A stretch of 5,592 nucleotides of DNA from an uncultured Paracoccaceae bacterium (GTDB lineage Bacteria > Pseudomonadota > Alphaproteobacteria > Rhodobacterales > Rhodobacteraceae), in NCBI GenBank assembly GCA_937927885.1, contig CALEZJ010000065.1, positions 1 through 5,592 of the forward strand, in the 5' to 3' direction. Positions 1-5,592 of the stretch are shown piece after piece. Position numbers and translations under genes: made by a program. Every line of letters starts with the position of its first letter. Position 1 is the stretch's first letter. Below the pieces are notes generated by a model, which had not been told where the DNA came from, did no database searches, and was given only the letters and a program-made list of their open reading frames with translations.

Positions 1-240
1 TGGTGTTCGCCGCTGGTCGATGCTGCGGTGTTCTCCTGCGATTTCGAGGAACGCGAGATGCTGCTGGCCGCTGATCCCGACACCTTCTGCCTGCATCCGC
101 ATTATGCGCCGCATCGTTATGTGTTGGTCAGGGCCGGGCGGGTCGATCCTGACTGGGCACGGGTTCGGATGGTCCGTCGCTGGCGCGAGTTGGCACCGAA
201 GCGGTGGTTGAAGAACTGGGACGCGGTGCATTGCGGCTGA
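1..240 (+). CDS. MmcQ/YjbR family protein, 3' part only
   Basis: The reading frame is open from the first base of the window and ends at TGA 238-240, giving the last 79 residues; the start lies outside. The visible part matches the C-terminal half of the MmcQ/YjbR family (small proteins of about 110-120 residues with a CyaY-like fold, often named DNA-binding, whose biochemical role is not settled). The family signature runs from DPDTF through HPHY, then VLVRAGRVDPDW, and ends with the characteristic WRELAPKRW. No catalytic residues are known for the family, so none can be checked. The gene converges on mtaB, with 75 bases between the two stop codons and a GC-rich hairpin in the gap. Family assignment is good; function is unknown. 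Confidence 0.75.
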   Translation, partial: WCSPLVDAAVFSCDFEEREMLLAADPDTFCLHPHYAPHRYVLVRAGRVDPDWARVRMVRRWRELAPKRWLKNWDAVHCG

Positions 241-247
241 CCGGGCA

Positions 248-266
248 GGGGGGCATTCTGCCCCCT
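248..266. terminator. GC-rich hairpin between convergent genes
   Basis: Bases 249-255 (GGGGGCA) pair perfectly with 259-265 (TGCCCCC) around a TTC loop, and 248/266 can add a G-T pair. It begins 7 bases after the stop of the MmcQ/YjbR gene and lies 49 bases past the mtaB stop. There is no T-run on either side, so it is not a textbook intrinsic terminator. Its place between convergent genes suggests a two-way terminator or a 3'-end stabilising stem. Confidence 0.5.
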
Positions 267-315
267 CGGACTGCGACCTCCCCCATGAGGGTGTCAGCGG
301 CACCAAGATGGGGTG

Positions 316-1569
316 TCAGGCGCGCAGTTGCTGGCCGTCGTGGCTGATGGGAGTTGCGGCGACGAGTGTGCCGGTGGGGTGGTCGGTGGCGAAGGTCACC
401 TCGGTGAATTGCTCGGTGCGGCCCATGCGGGGGCTTTCCATCAGCACACGGTGCGGGCGACCGATCTGGGCGGCAAGATGGTGTGCCGCAAGATCGGCGC
501 CAAGGGCGCGCAGTCGCGCGGCGCGGTCCTTGATCTGGGCGCCGGGGACCTGGGGCATGCGTGCGGCCGGGGTACCCTTGCGCGGGGAATAGGGAAATAC
601 GTGCAGCCAGGTCAGGCCGCAGTCGCGCGCCAGGCCAAGGGTGTTTTGAAACATCGCCTCGGTTTCGGTCGGGAACCCCGCAATCAGATCGGCGCCGTAA
701 ACCAGATCGGGGCGGGCCGCGCGCATTTCAACGCAAAAGCGGATGGCGTCGTCACGCAGGTGACGGCGCTTCATGCGTTTCAGGATCAGATCATCACCCG
801 CCTGTAGCGACAGGTGCAGGTGCGGCATCAGACGAGGTTCGGTGGCGATGGCCTCGATCAGCGCCGGGTCGGCCTCGACCGAGTCGATGGAACTGATGCG
901 CAGGCGTGGCAAATCGGGCACCAGTTTCAGGATGCGCCGGACGAGGTCGCCCAGTTTGGGCGCTGCCGGAAGGTCTGCGCCCCACGAGGTCAGGTCCACC
1001 CCGGTCAGCACCACTTCCAGATACCCCGCGCCGACAAGTCGCTTGATCTGCTCGACCACTACCCCCGCCGGGACAGACCGAGAATTGCCCCGCCCATAAG
1101 GAATGATGCAGAAGGTGCAGCGATGATCGCAGCCGTTCTGCACCTGCACATAGGCGCGGGCGCGGCTGCCGAAACCGTCGATCAGATGACCTGCGGTCTC
1201 GCGCACGGACAGAATGTCGTTGACCTGCACGCGCTCGGTCTGGCCGATCAGATCAGGGGCCAGGCCGCGCCAGACCTCGGGCTGCATCTTCTCGTGGTTG
1301 CCAATGACGCGTGCGACCTCGGGCATGGCGGCAAAGGTCTCCGGCTCGGTCTGCGCGGCGCAGCCGGTGACGATGATCGTCGCCCCCGGGTACTCACGCG
1401 CGATCTTGCGGATTTCCTGCCGGGCCTTGCGCACGGCCTCGGCAGTCACCGCACAGGTGTTGACGACATGGGCATTGGCAACCCCGGCTGCCTCGGCCAG
1501 TGCTTTCATCGCCTCGGTTTCATAGGCGTTCAGGCGGCAGCCCAGCGTGGTAAAGATCGGGGCGTTCAC
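316..1569 (-). CDS. mtaB: tRNA t6A37 methylthiotransferase MtaB
   Basis: 417 residues, a radical-SAM enzyme of the MiaB/RimO/MtaB family. In this family MtaB adds a methylthio group to C2 of t6A at position 37 of ANN-decoding tRNAs (giving ms2t6A), using S-adenosylmethionine and two [4Fe-4S] clusters in the cytoplasm. The N-terminal methylthiotransferase domain carries the three auxiliary-cluster cysteines C11 (LGCRLN), C39 (NTCAV) and C70 (TGCAAQ). The radical-SAM CxxxCxxC motif is C147, C151, C154 ([10 protein letters not shown]). Further family blocks are TGVDLTSWG (189-197), [11 protein letters not shown] (250-260) and GFPTET (298-303). A short TRAM-like tail follows from about 365. The frame stays open 119 codons further upstream, but that stretch overlaps dapF, and homology begins at [10 protein letters not shown], so I chose the GTG at 1567-1569. 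This start overlaps the dapF stop by four bases and has no clear ribosome binding site, which fits translational coupling. The known alternatives, MiaB and RimO, fit less well. Confidence 0.93.
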   Translation of the reverse strand: MNAPIFTTLGCRLNAYETEAMKALAEAAGVANAHVVNTCAVTAEAVRKARQEIRKIAREYPGATIIVTGCAAQTEPETFAAMPEVARVIGNHEKMQPEVWRGLAPDLIGQTERVQVNDILSVRETAGHLIDGFGSRARAYVQVQNGCDHRCTFCIIPYGRGNSRSVPAGVVVEQIKRLVGAGYLEVVLTGVDLTSWGADLPAAPKLGDLVRRILKLVPDLPRLRISSIDSVEADPALIEAIATEPRLMPHLHLSLQAGDDLILKRMKRRHLRDDAIRFCVEMRAARPDLVYGADLIAGFPTETEAMFQNTLGLARDCGLTWLHVFPYSPRKGTPAARMPQVPGAQIKDRAARLRALGADLAAHHLAAQIGRPHRVLMESPRMGRTEQFTEVTFATDHPTGTLVAATPISHDGQQLRA

Positions 1570-2384
1570 AAGGTGGCCAGAAAGCTGGGGGTCAGGGCGG
1601 CGGTGTAGACATCCGCGACCGGGCCTGTCAGCCAGACGCCATCCGCCCGCCAGTCTGCGATCAGTTGTCCACCGTCCAGATCCATCACTACACGCCGCCC
1701 GGTCAGGCCACGCCGCGCCGCAGCCACGGCGACCGCGCAAGCGCCCGATCCGCAGGCCAGCGTCACGCCCGTGCCCCGCTCCCACACCCGCATTCGGAGA
1801 TGGTCGGGGCCGATCAAGCTGGCAAATTCGACATTGGTGCGGGCAGGAAAAAGCGGGTCGTGTTCGAACCGGGGCCCGTCGATGGTCAGGGCCACTGTCT
1901 CGGCATCGGGGACAAGGAAGACGCAATGCGGATTGCCCATGCCTACGGCAACCGGGGCGCCAGGCAAGGGAAGCGACAGAGTGTCATGTGGGGCGTCGAG
2001 CGGGATCCGGCTCCAGTCGTCGATCGGCGGACCCATGTTGACCCAGACACGGCCCTCGTGTCGCACCGCTTCCAAGAGGCCCCGTTCGGTGCGGATTGTC
2101 AGCGCCTCGCGACCGGTCGCTTCCATGACCAGCCACGCAACGCAGCGGGTCGCGTTTCCGCACGCCCCCGCCATGGTGCCGTCACTGTTCCAGAAATCGA
2201 GTGCAAGATCGGCGTCGTCGCAATCGCGCAGCTCCGCCAACTGATCGAACCCCACCCCCCGGCGCCGGTCACCGAGCGCGCGCGCCAGCCCGGGCGTGGT
2301 CAAAGCTGCCCGGCCACGCGAATCCAGAACGACAAAGTCGTTGCCAGCGCCGTGCATCTTGCGAAAGGTCAAACCCTGAGTCAT
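1566..2384 (-). CDS. dapF: Diaminopimelate epimerase
   Basis: 272 residues, the normal length for the family. The enzyme interconverts LL- and meso-diaminopimelate in the cytoplasm without a cofactor, the step before lysine and the meso-DAP of peptidoglycan. Both catalytic cysteines are present: C75 in ACGNATRC and C211 in LACGSGACA, one in each of the two similar halves. Substrate-site blocks are also seen: MHGAGNDF (10-17), NPH (151-153), TNVEF (183-187) and WERGTG (201-206). The first cysteine motif reads CGNA where E. coli has CGNG, a small change in the loop. The start at ATG 2382-2384 gives the usual short lead (MTQGLTFRK) before MHGAGND; 54 more open codons upstream show no homology. 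There is no purine-rich ribosome binding site before the ATG. The stop overlaps the mtaB start, so the two genes form an operon with dapF first. Confidence 0.95.
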   Translation of the reverse strand: MTQGLTFRKMHGAGNDFVVLDSRGRAALTTPGLARALGDRRRGVGFDQLAELRDCDDADLALDFWNSDGTMAGACGNATRCVAWLVMEATGREALTIRTERGLLEAVRHEGRVWVNMGPPIDDWSRIPLDAPHDTLSLPLPGAPVAVGMGNPHCVFLVPDAETVALTIDGPRFEHDPLFPARTNVEFASLIGPDHLRMRVWERGTGVTLACGSGACAVAVAAARRGLTGRRVVMDLDGGQLIADWRADGVWLTGPVADVYTAALTPSFLATL

Positions 2385-2391
2385 GGCGCCG

Positions 2392-2421
2392 GATATAGGC
2401 CAATCCGCGTCGTCGTGCCAG
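2392..2421 (-). promoter_or_regulatory. Possible dapF-mtaB promoter (leaderless layout)
   Basis: On the minus strand a -35-like CTGGCA (2416-2421) is followed after 18 bases by a -10-like TATATC (2392-2397), each matching four of six consensus bases. Only seven bases separate the -10 from the dapF ATG, so transcription would begin at or next to the start codon. This agrees with the lack of a ribosome binding site. Weak evidence on sequence alone. Confidence 0.35.
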
Positions 2422-2468
2422 TGGTTGCCTTTCCCGGGTGTCTGGGCGACCCGAGGCAAGAAACCCTT

Positions 2469-2489
2469 CACGCAACCGGCACTTGCGTG
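2469..2489. promoter_or_regulatory. 21-bp dyad, candidate operator
   Basis: CACGCAA (2469-2475) and TTGCGTG (2483-2489) are perfect reverse complements separated by seven bases. The 21-bp dyad length is typical of a site bound by a dimeric regulator. The right arm coincides with the only TTG-type -35 candidate I see for the downstream gene, so a bound protein would affect that promoter. I do not recognise it as the site of a known regulator. Confidence 0.4.
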
Positions 2490-2512
2490 CTTTAGGGCAT
2501 CGAGTCTAGACT
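2483..2512 (+). promoter_or_regulatory. Possible promoter of the exported protein gene
   Basis: TTGCGT (2483-2488) and TAGACT (2507-2512) are separated by 18 bases and match three and four of six consensus positions. Start of transcription would be near 2519, leaving a leader of about 90 bases that includes a small GC hairpin (2533-2544). The match is modest and the call is an inference. Confidence 0.25.
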
Positions 2513-2598
2513 TCGGGCTGATCCGCTGGGGGGCCGGTCCCGGCAATGGGGTGCCCGGCGCAGCGGGTGATTTTCGAAGCCTTTTTCAACACACTTTC

Positions 2599-2606
2599 AA
2601 GGAGGA
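2599..2606 (+). promoter_or_regulatory. Ribosome binding site of the exported protein gene
   Basis: AAGGAGGA is an almost perfect anti-Shine-Dalgarno match ending three bases before the ATG at 2610. It fixes that start, and it contrasts with dapF and oxyR, which have no such site. Confidence 0.8.
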
Positions 2607-2609
2607 CCC

Positions 2610-3617
2610 ATGCGCAACCTGTTCACTGTGGCGACTGCGGGGGTGATCGCTCTTGGCGCGATGCCCGCGCTGGCGCAAGGCACGACTGAAACAGTCACCC
2701 TGACCATGCAGGTCGACCAACCGTCGTTGTTTGATACGAACCGGCGCGACACCTTCCGCACCACGCTTGACGACCGTTCGGGCACCACGACGCTGGAGGT
2801 GATCTGTTCCGCAGGCAGTTCGTCGCTGTTCGGCTTGTCGCGGCGCGACGAGGCTTGTGCGGTCACCGGAACGGGTACGATCAAGAACCCCAACAACCCC
2901 AGCCAGTCGGTGCAGCGGATCGACTATTCGGGTGGGTTCACCGTGGTTGCGGCGCAAGACGGCTTTACCGACATGCGTACTCTTGCGGCAGGCTATCGCC
3001 GCGTCGGATCGGCCCCGCAAGAGAACGTAACCTTTGGTGGCAATCTGGTGATGAACCCGGAATCACCCAGCCCCTCTGCGCAGGAACTGGGGCGCGGCGC
3101 GCTTGCCTATCTGCAGCGCAGCGCAGGATCCGGCGCGCCGGTCACCTATGACACGCGCATCGATTCGATCCGCTTTCAGGATGTGATGATCCCGCATGTC
3201 GGCCACGCGAATTCGGTCGCCTGCCGCTGGACTGGTGACTGGATCTATTCCTATGCCGCCGAATCTTGGAACGGCGCCTTTGACATCACCTGTGGCAATG
3301 ACCGCTACCGGATCGAGGGCAACATGTCGCTGGGCGAGGCCCCGGCCGGTTCGTCGCACAACGAGGAATATGTCATCAATCTGATCGTCCCGGGCGGCGC
3401 GGGTGGTGGCGATCCCTTTGCCGCGCCGGACCCATTTGCAACCGTGGACGGCATCACCGGTACGCTGCAGATGGTCAATTCGGGTCGGCAGCGCGACGGC
3501 ATCTATACCAACGTCGCTGTCAGCGGGCAGTTGGTCGGCACTAACCTGCCGCTGGAAGTGGTGCGTGGATGGGGCCAGATCATCGCCATTCTGGGCCGCT
3601 CGTTCATGGGTGAGTGA
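2610..3617 (+). CDS. Exported protein of unknown function, 335 residues
   Basis: I do not recognise this family. The first 22 residues form a Sec signal peptide: MRN, a hydrophobic core (about 4-18), then PALA with likely cleavage before Q23. There is no lipobox cysteine and no later membrane segment, so the product is probably periplasmic or secreted. The mature part (23-335) is rich in T, S, G and N with alternating patterns that suggest beta structure. It has four cysteines (C66, C83, C205, C228), enough for two disulfides. SLF-x3-RRD occurs twice, at 39-47 and 72-80, each after a T-rich strand-like stretch, suggesting a small internal duplication. A glycine-rich linker (262-267) leads into DPFA-AP-DPFA (268-277), followed by a final 58-residue block. 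The gene stands alone: it diverges from dapF, converges on oxyR, and has a strong ribosome binding site. Calling it a gene is safe; its role is open. Confidence 0.88.
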   Translation: MRNLFTVATAGVIALGAMPALAQGTTETVTLTMQVDQPSLFDTNRRDTFRTTLDDRSGTTTLEVICSAGSSSLFGLSRRDEACAVTGTGTIKNPNNPSQSVQRIDYSGGFTVVAAQDGFTDMRTLAAGYRRVGSAPQENVTFGGNLVMNPESPSPSAQELGRGALAYLQRSAGSGAPVTYDTRIDSIRFQDVMIPHVGHANSVACRWTGDWIYSYAAESWNGAFDITCGNDRYRIEGNMSLGEAPAGSSHNEEYVINLIVPGGAGGGDPFAAPDPFATVDGITGTLQMVNSGRQRDGIYTNVAVSGQLVGTNLPLEVVRGWGQIIAILGRSFMGE

Positions 3618-3626
3618 CAGAGAGTT

Positions 3627-3650
3627 GCCGGGCGCCATTTGGCGCCCGGC
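3627..3650. terminator. Perfect hairpin between convergent genes
   Basis: GCCGGGCGCC (3627-3636) and GGCGCCCGGC (3641-3650) form a perfect 10-bp stem with an ATTT loop. It fills most of the 40 bases between the stop of the exported-protein gene (3617) and that of oxyR (3658). Neither strand has a T-run after the stem, so it is an atypical but very stable two-way terminator candidate. Confidence 0.7.
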
Positions 3651-3657
3651 CGATCCA

Positions 3658-4560
3658 TCAGCCGCTGACCCCAGGTGCGAGCCGATCGCGGAGCACGTCG
3701 GCCAAAGGGCGCAACTGGCGCGCCAGAGGGCTCGAATCGCGCCATATCATGCCGATCGTGCGCGAGGGTTGGGGATCTGGAAAGCGTGCAACCGCCACCG
3801 CGGCCGAGCGCGTTTCCACCGGCACGGCCATGTCAGGGATCAGCGTCACGCCGATTCCGGCGCCGACCATCTGCACCAGGGTGGACAGTGACGATCCTTC
3901 CAGCAATTCACGGGGCAAGGTCGTTTGCAGGCTGCAGAACGACAACGCCTGGTCGCGGAAGCAATGCCCCTCTTCCAACAGCAAGAGCCGCATTTCCCGC
4001 AGCATCTCGGGGCTCGGGACAGGTTTTGCCTCGTCCGCCAAGGGGCGTACCAATACGAAGGTTTCTGAAAACAAAGGCGTTTCGGCCAGTCCGGGTTCAT
4101 TGACCGGCAGAGCGACGATGGCTGCATCCAGTTGCCCCTGCATGACCGAGCGCAGCAACCGCGACGTGACGGATTCGCGCACATGCAGGTCGAGGCCCGC
4201 GTTGGTCTGGGCAAGAACACCGATCAACCGGGGCAGCAGGTAGGGCGCAACCGTGGGAATCACCCCCAGCCTGAGCCGACCTACCAGGCGCTGCCGCGAT
4301 GCGCGGGCAAGATCTCCCAATTCGTCAACTGCGTGCAGGATCTCACGCACGCGCAGGGCGAAATCCTCGCCAAAGGCGGTCAGCCGTACTTGTCGCGACC
4401 CTCGTTCAAAGAGAGGTGTCCCGAGGGATTCCTCCAACTCCTTGATCTGCATGGACAAGGCGGGCTGAGTGATGGCGCAGACCTCGGCCGCCCGGCCGAA
4501 ATGGCCCTGCGCGGCAAGGGCTTCGAAATAGCGAAGCTGACGAAGGGTCAGGTTTTTCAT
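3658..4560 (-). CDS. oxyR: Peroxide-sensing LysR-type regulator OxyR
   Basis: 300 residues, the normal size for OxyR. In this family hydrogen peroxide forms a disulfide between two cysteines, and the oxidised tetramer activates peroxide-defence genes. The N-terminal winged helix-turn-helix (about 4-62) shows the LysR pattern, with HFGRAAEVCAITQPALSMQI in the recognition region and LFERG at 50-54. The effector domain follows from about residue 94. Residues 198-209 read GHCFRDQALSFC: C200 and C209 have the same nine-residue spacing as E. coli C199 and C208, with H199, R202 and D203 beside them. T103 in IPTVAPYLLP matches the peroxide-pocket threonine. These features separate it from other LysR proteins. 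ATG 4558-4560 is the only sensible start, with an in-frame TAA 9-12 bases upstream; there is no ribosome binding site. It diverges from katG across 185 bases, and dyads overlap its promoter, suggesting autoregulation. Confidence 0.95.
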   Translation of the reverse strand: MKNLTLRQLRYFEALAAQGHFGRAAEVCAITQPALSMQIKELEESLGTPLFERGSRQVRLTAFGEDFALRVREILHAVDELGDLARASRQRLVGRLRLGVIPTVAPYLLPRLIGVLAQTNAGLDLHVRESVTSRLLRSVMQGQLDAAIVALPVNEPGLAETPLFSETFVLVRPLADEAKPVPSPEMLREMRLLLLEEGHCFRDQALSFCSLQTTLPRELLEGSSLSTLVQMVGAGIGVTLIPDMAVPVETRSAAVAVARFPDPQPSRTIGMIWRDSSPLARQLRPLADVLRDRLAPGVSG

Positions 4561-4566
4561 CAGAAT

Positions 4567-4594
4567 ATCTTATAGTCATGATCAGGAAATACAA
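4567..4594 (-). promoter_or_regulatory. Possible oxyR promoter (leaderless layout)
   Basis: On the minus strand TTGTAT (4589-4594) and TAAGAT (4567-4572) are separated by 16 bases. The -10-like hexamer fits TANNNT and lies exactly six bases before the oxyR ATG, which would put the first transcribed base at the start codon. The element is overlapped by the dyads at 4581-4614. Confidence 0.4.
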
Positions 4595-4614
4595 CTTACC
4601 CTGATGAATTTCCT
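4581..4614. promoter_or_regulatory. Two interlaced dyads over the oxyR promoter
   Basis: Two perfect inverted repeats overlap here. ATCAGG (4581-4586) pairs with CCTGAT (4600-4605) across 13 bases. AGGAAAT (4584-4590) pairs with ATTTCCT (4608-4614) across 17 bases. They cover the -35 region of oxyR and could be part of an OxyR tetramer site, but they do not match the E. coli ATAG-N7-CTAT pattern closely. Confidence 0.35.
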
Positions 4615-4618
4615 TTGC

Positions 4619-4631
4619 TAGAAACGTTCTA
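4619..4631. promoter_or_regulatory. Candidate OxyR box (T-N11-A dyad)
   Basis: TAGAA (4619-4623) and TTCTA (4627-4631) are perfect inverted repeats around ACG, giving the T-N11-A layout of LysR-type recognition sites. It sits about 65 bases upstream of the predicted oxyR start of transcription and, if katG uses the TTGAAC at 4650-4655, about 60 upstream of katG's. That position is usual for the recognition half of a LysR site. Confidence 0.5.
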
Positions 4632-4649
4632 ATGAAGGAAGCGGGTGGC

Positions 4650-4655
4650 TTGAAC
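4650..4655 (+). promoter_or_regulatory. Possible katG -35 element
   Basis: TTGAAC matches four of six -35 consensus positions and lies just downstream of the T-N11-A dyad. No good -10 follows at 16-19 bases (the region reads GAGCCAAT), as expected of a promoter that needs an activator. This leaves a katG leader of roughly 60 bases. Confidence 0.3.
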
Positions 4656-4730
4656 TCGCCCGATACGTCAGCGAGCCAATCGCGATACGCGATAGCCAGC
4701 AGCGTCCTTCACCACGACACTGAACCATGA

Positions 4731-5592
<862 letters not shown>

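Larger units (their letters stand above)
2385..2609. other. Divergent intergenic region dapF / exported protein gene
   Basis: This 225-base gap separates dapF (leftward) from the exported-protein gene (rightward). It holds the likely dapF promoter at its left end, a perfect 7+7 bp dyad at 2469-2489, a 10-bp palindrome AGTCTAGACT at 2503-2512, a small GC hairpin at 2533-2544 and the ribosome binding site at the right end. Open frames here do not look like genes. Confidence 0.6.

Noticed and set aside
814..1608. A 264-codon plus-strand open frame opposite mtaB
   Set aside because: It mirrors the mtaB coding strand, which carries all six cluster cysteines. It has no independent evidence.
1570..1926. 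A 119-residue N-terminal extension of mtaB
   Set aside because: It lies inside dapF in another frame, and MtaB homology starts at the GTG at 1569.
2389..2421. TGGCAC on the minus strand as a sigma-54 -24 element for dapF
   Set aside because: There is no TTGC at the required five-base spacing after it.
1665..2495. A 276-codon plus-strand open frame opposite dapF
   Set aside because: dapF is clearly the coding strand, with both catalytic cysteines. The antisense product shows no family features.
2533..2544. GCCGG-TC-CCGGC hairpin followed later by TTTT and TTTTT runs as an attenuator
   Set aside because: The stem has a two-base loop and the T-runs lie some 25 bases or more away, so they do not form a proper terminator. 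It is noted only as part of the leader.
2385..2546. A 54-residue N-terminal extension of dapF
   Set aside because: It adds sequence with no homology before the normal DapF start and would run through the likely dapF promoter and the 2469-2489 dyad.
2383..2646. An 87-codon plus-strand open frame in the dapF/exported-protein gap
   Set aside because: It overlaps the start of the exported-protein gene in another frame, has no ribosome binding site and has an unremarkable composition.
3063..3638. A 191-codon minus-strand open frame opposite the exported-protein gene
   Set aside because: The plus strand has the signal peptide and the strong ribosome binding site. The antisense frame overlaps the terminator hairpin and has no motif.

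Overview
This is GC-rich DNA whose gene content suggests an alphaproteobacterium, most likely of the Rhodobacterales/Rhodobacteraceae type. That placement rests on the style of the DapF, MtaB, OxyR and KatG proteins and on the dapF-mtaB pairing as I remember it, not on a database search. The window holds six protein genes, two of them cut by the window edges. I see no tRNA, rRNA, CRISPR array, insertion sequence or phage gene.

Layout from left to right. (1) 1-240, plus strand: the 3' end of an MmcQ/YjbR-family gene. (2) 316-1569, minus strand: mtaB, a radical-SAM tRNA methylthiotransferase. (3) 1566-2384, minus strand: dapF, diaminopimelate epimerase. dapF and mtaB overlap by four bases (GTGA) and form a two-gene operon read leftward. 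(4) 2385-2609: a divergent intergenic region with a perfect 7+7 bp dyad. (5) 2610-3617, plus strand: an unrecognised exported protein of 335 residues with a clear signal peptide, four cysteines and a repeated SLF-x3-RRD motif. (6) 3658-4560, minus strand: oxyR, with both redox cysteines. (7) 4561-4745: the shared, locally AT-rich oxyR/katG control region with several dyads. (8) 4746-5592, plus strand: the first 282 codons of katG, open at the right edge.

The genes form three units. The dapF-mtaB operon serves lysine and peptidoglycan precursor synthesis and tRNA modification. The oxyR/katG divergent pair is the classical peroxide-sensing arrangement: oxidised OxyR activates the catalase-peroxidase gene next to it. 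The exported protein stands alone, with its own good ribosome binding site, and nothing ties it functionally to either side. Both convergent gene junctions (240/316 and 3617/3658) contain a compact GC-rich hairpin without a T-run, probably acting as a two-way terminator.

I do not see a new multi-gene system. The points most worth checking are the uncharacterised exported protein and its internal duplication, the dyads in the two divergent promoter regions, and the possibility that dapF and oxyR are read from leaderless transcripts.
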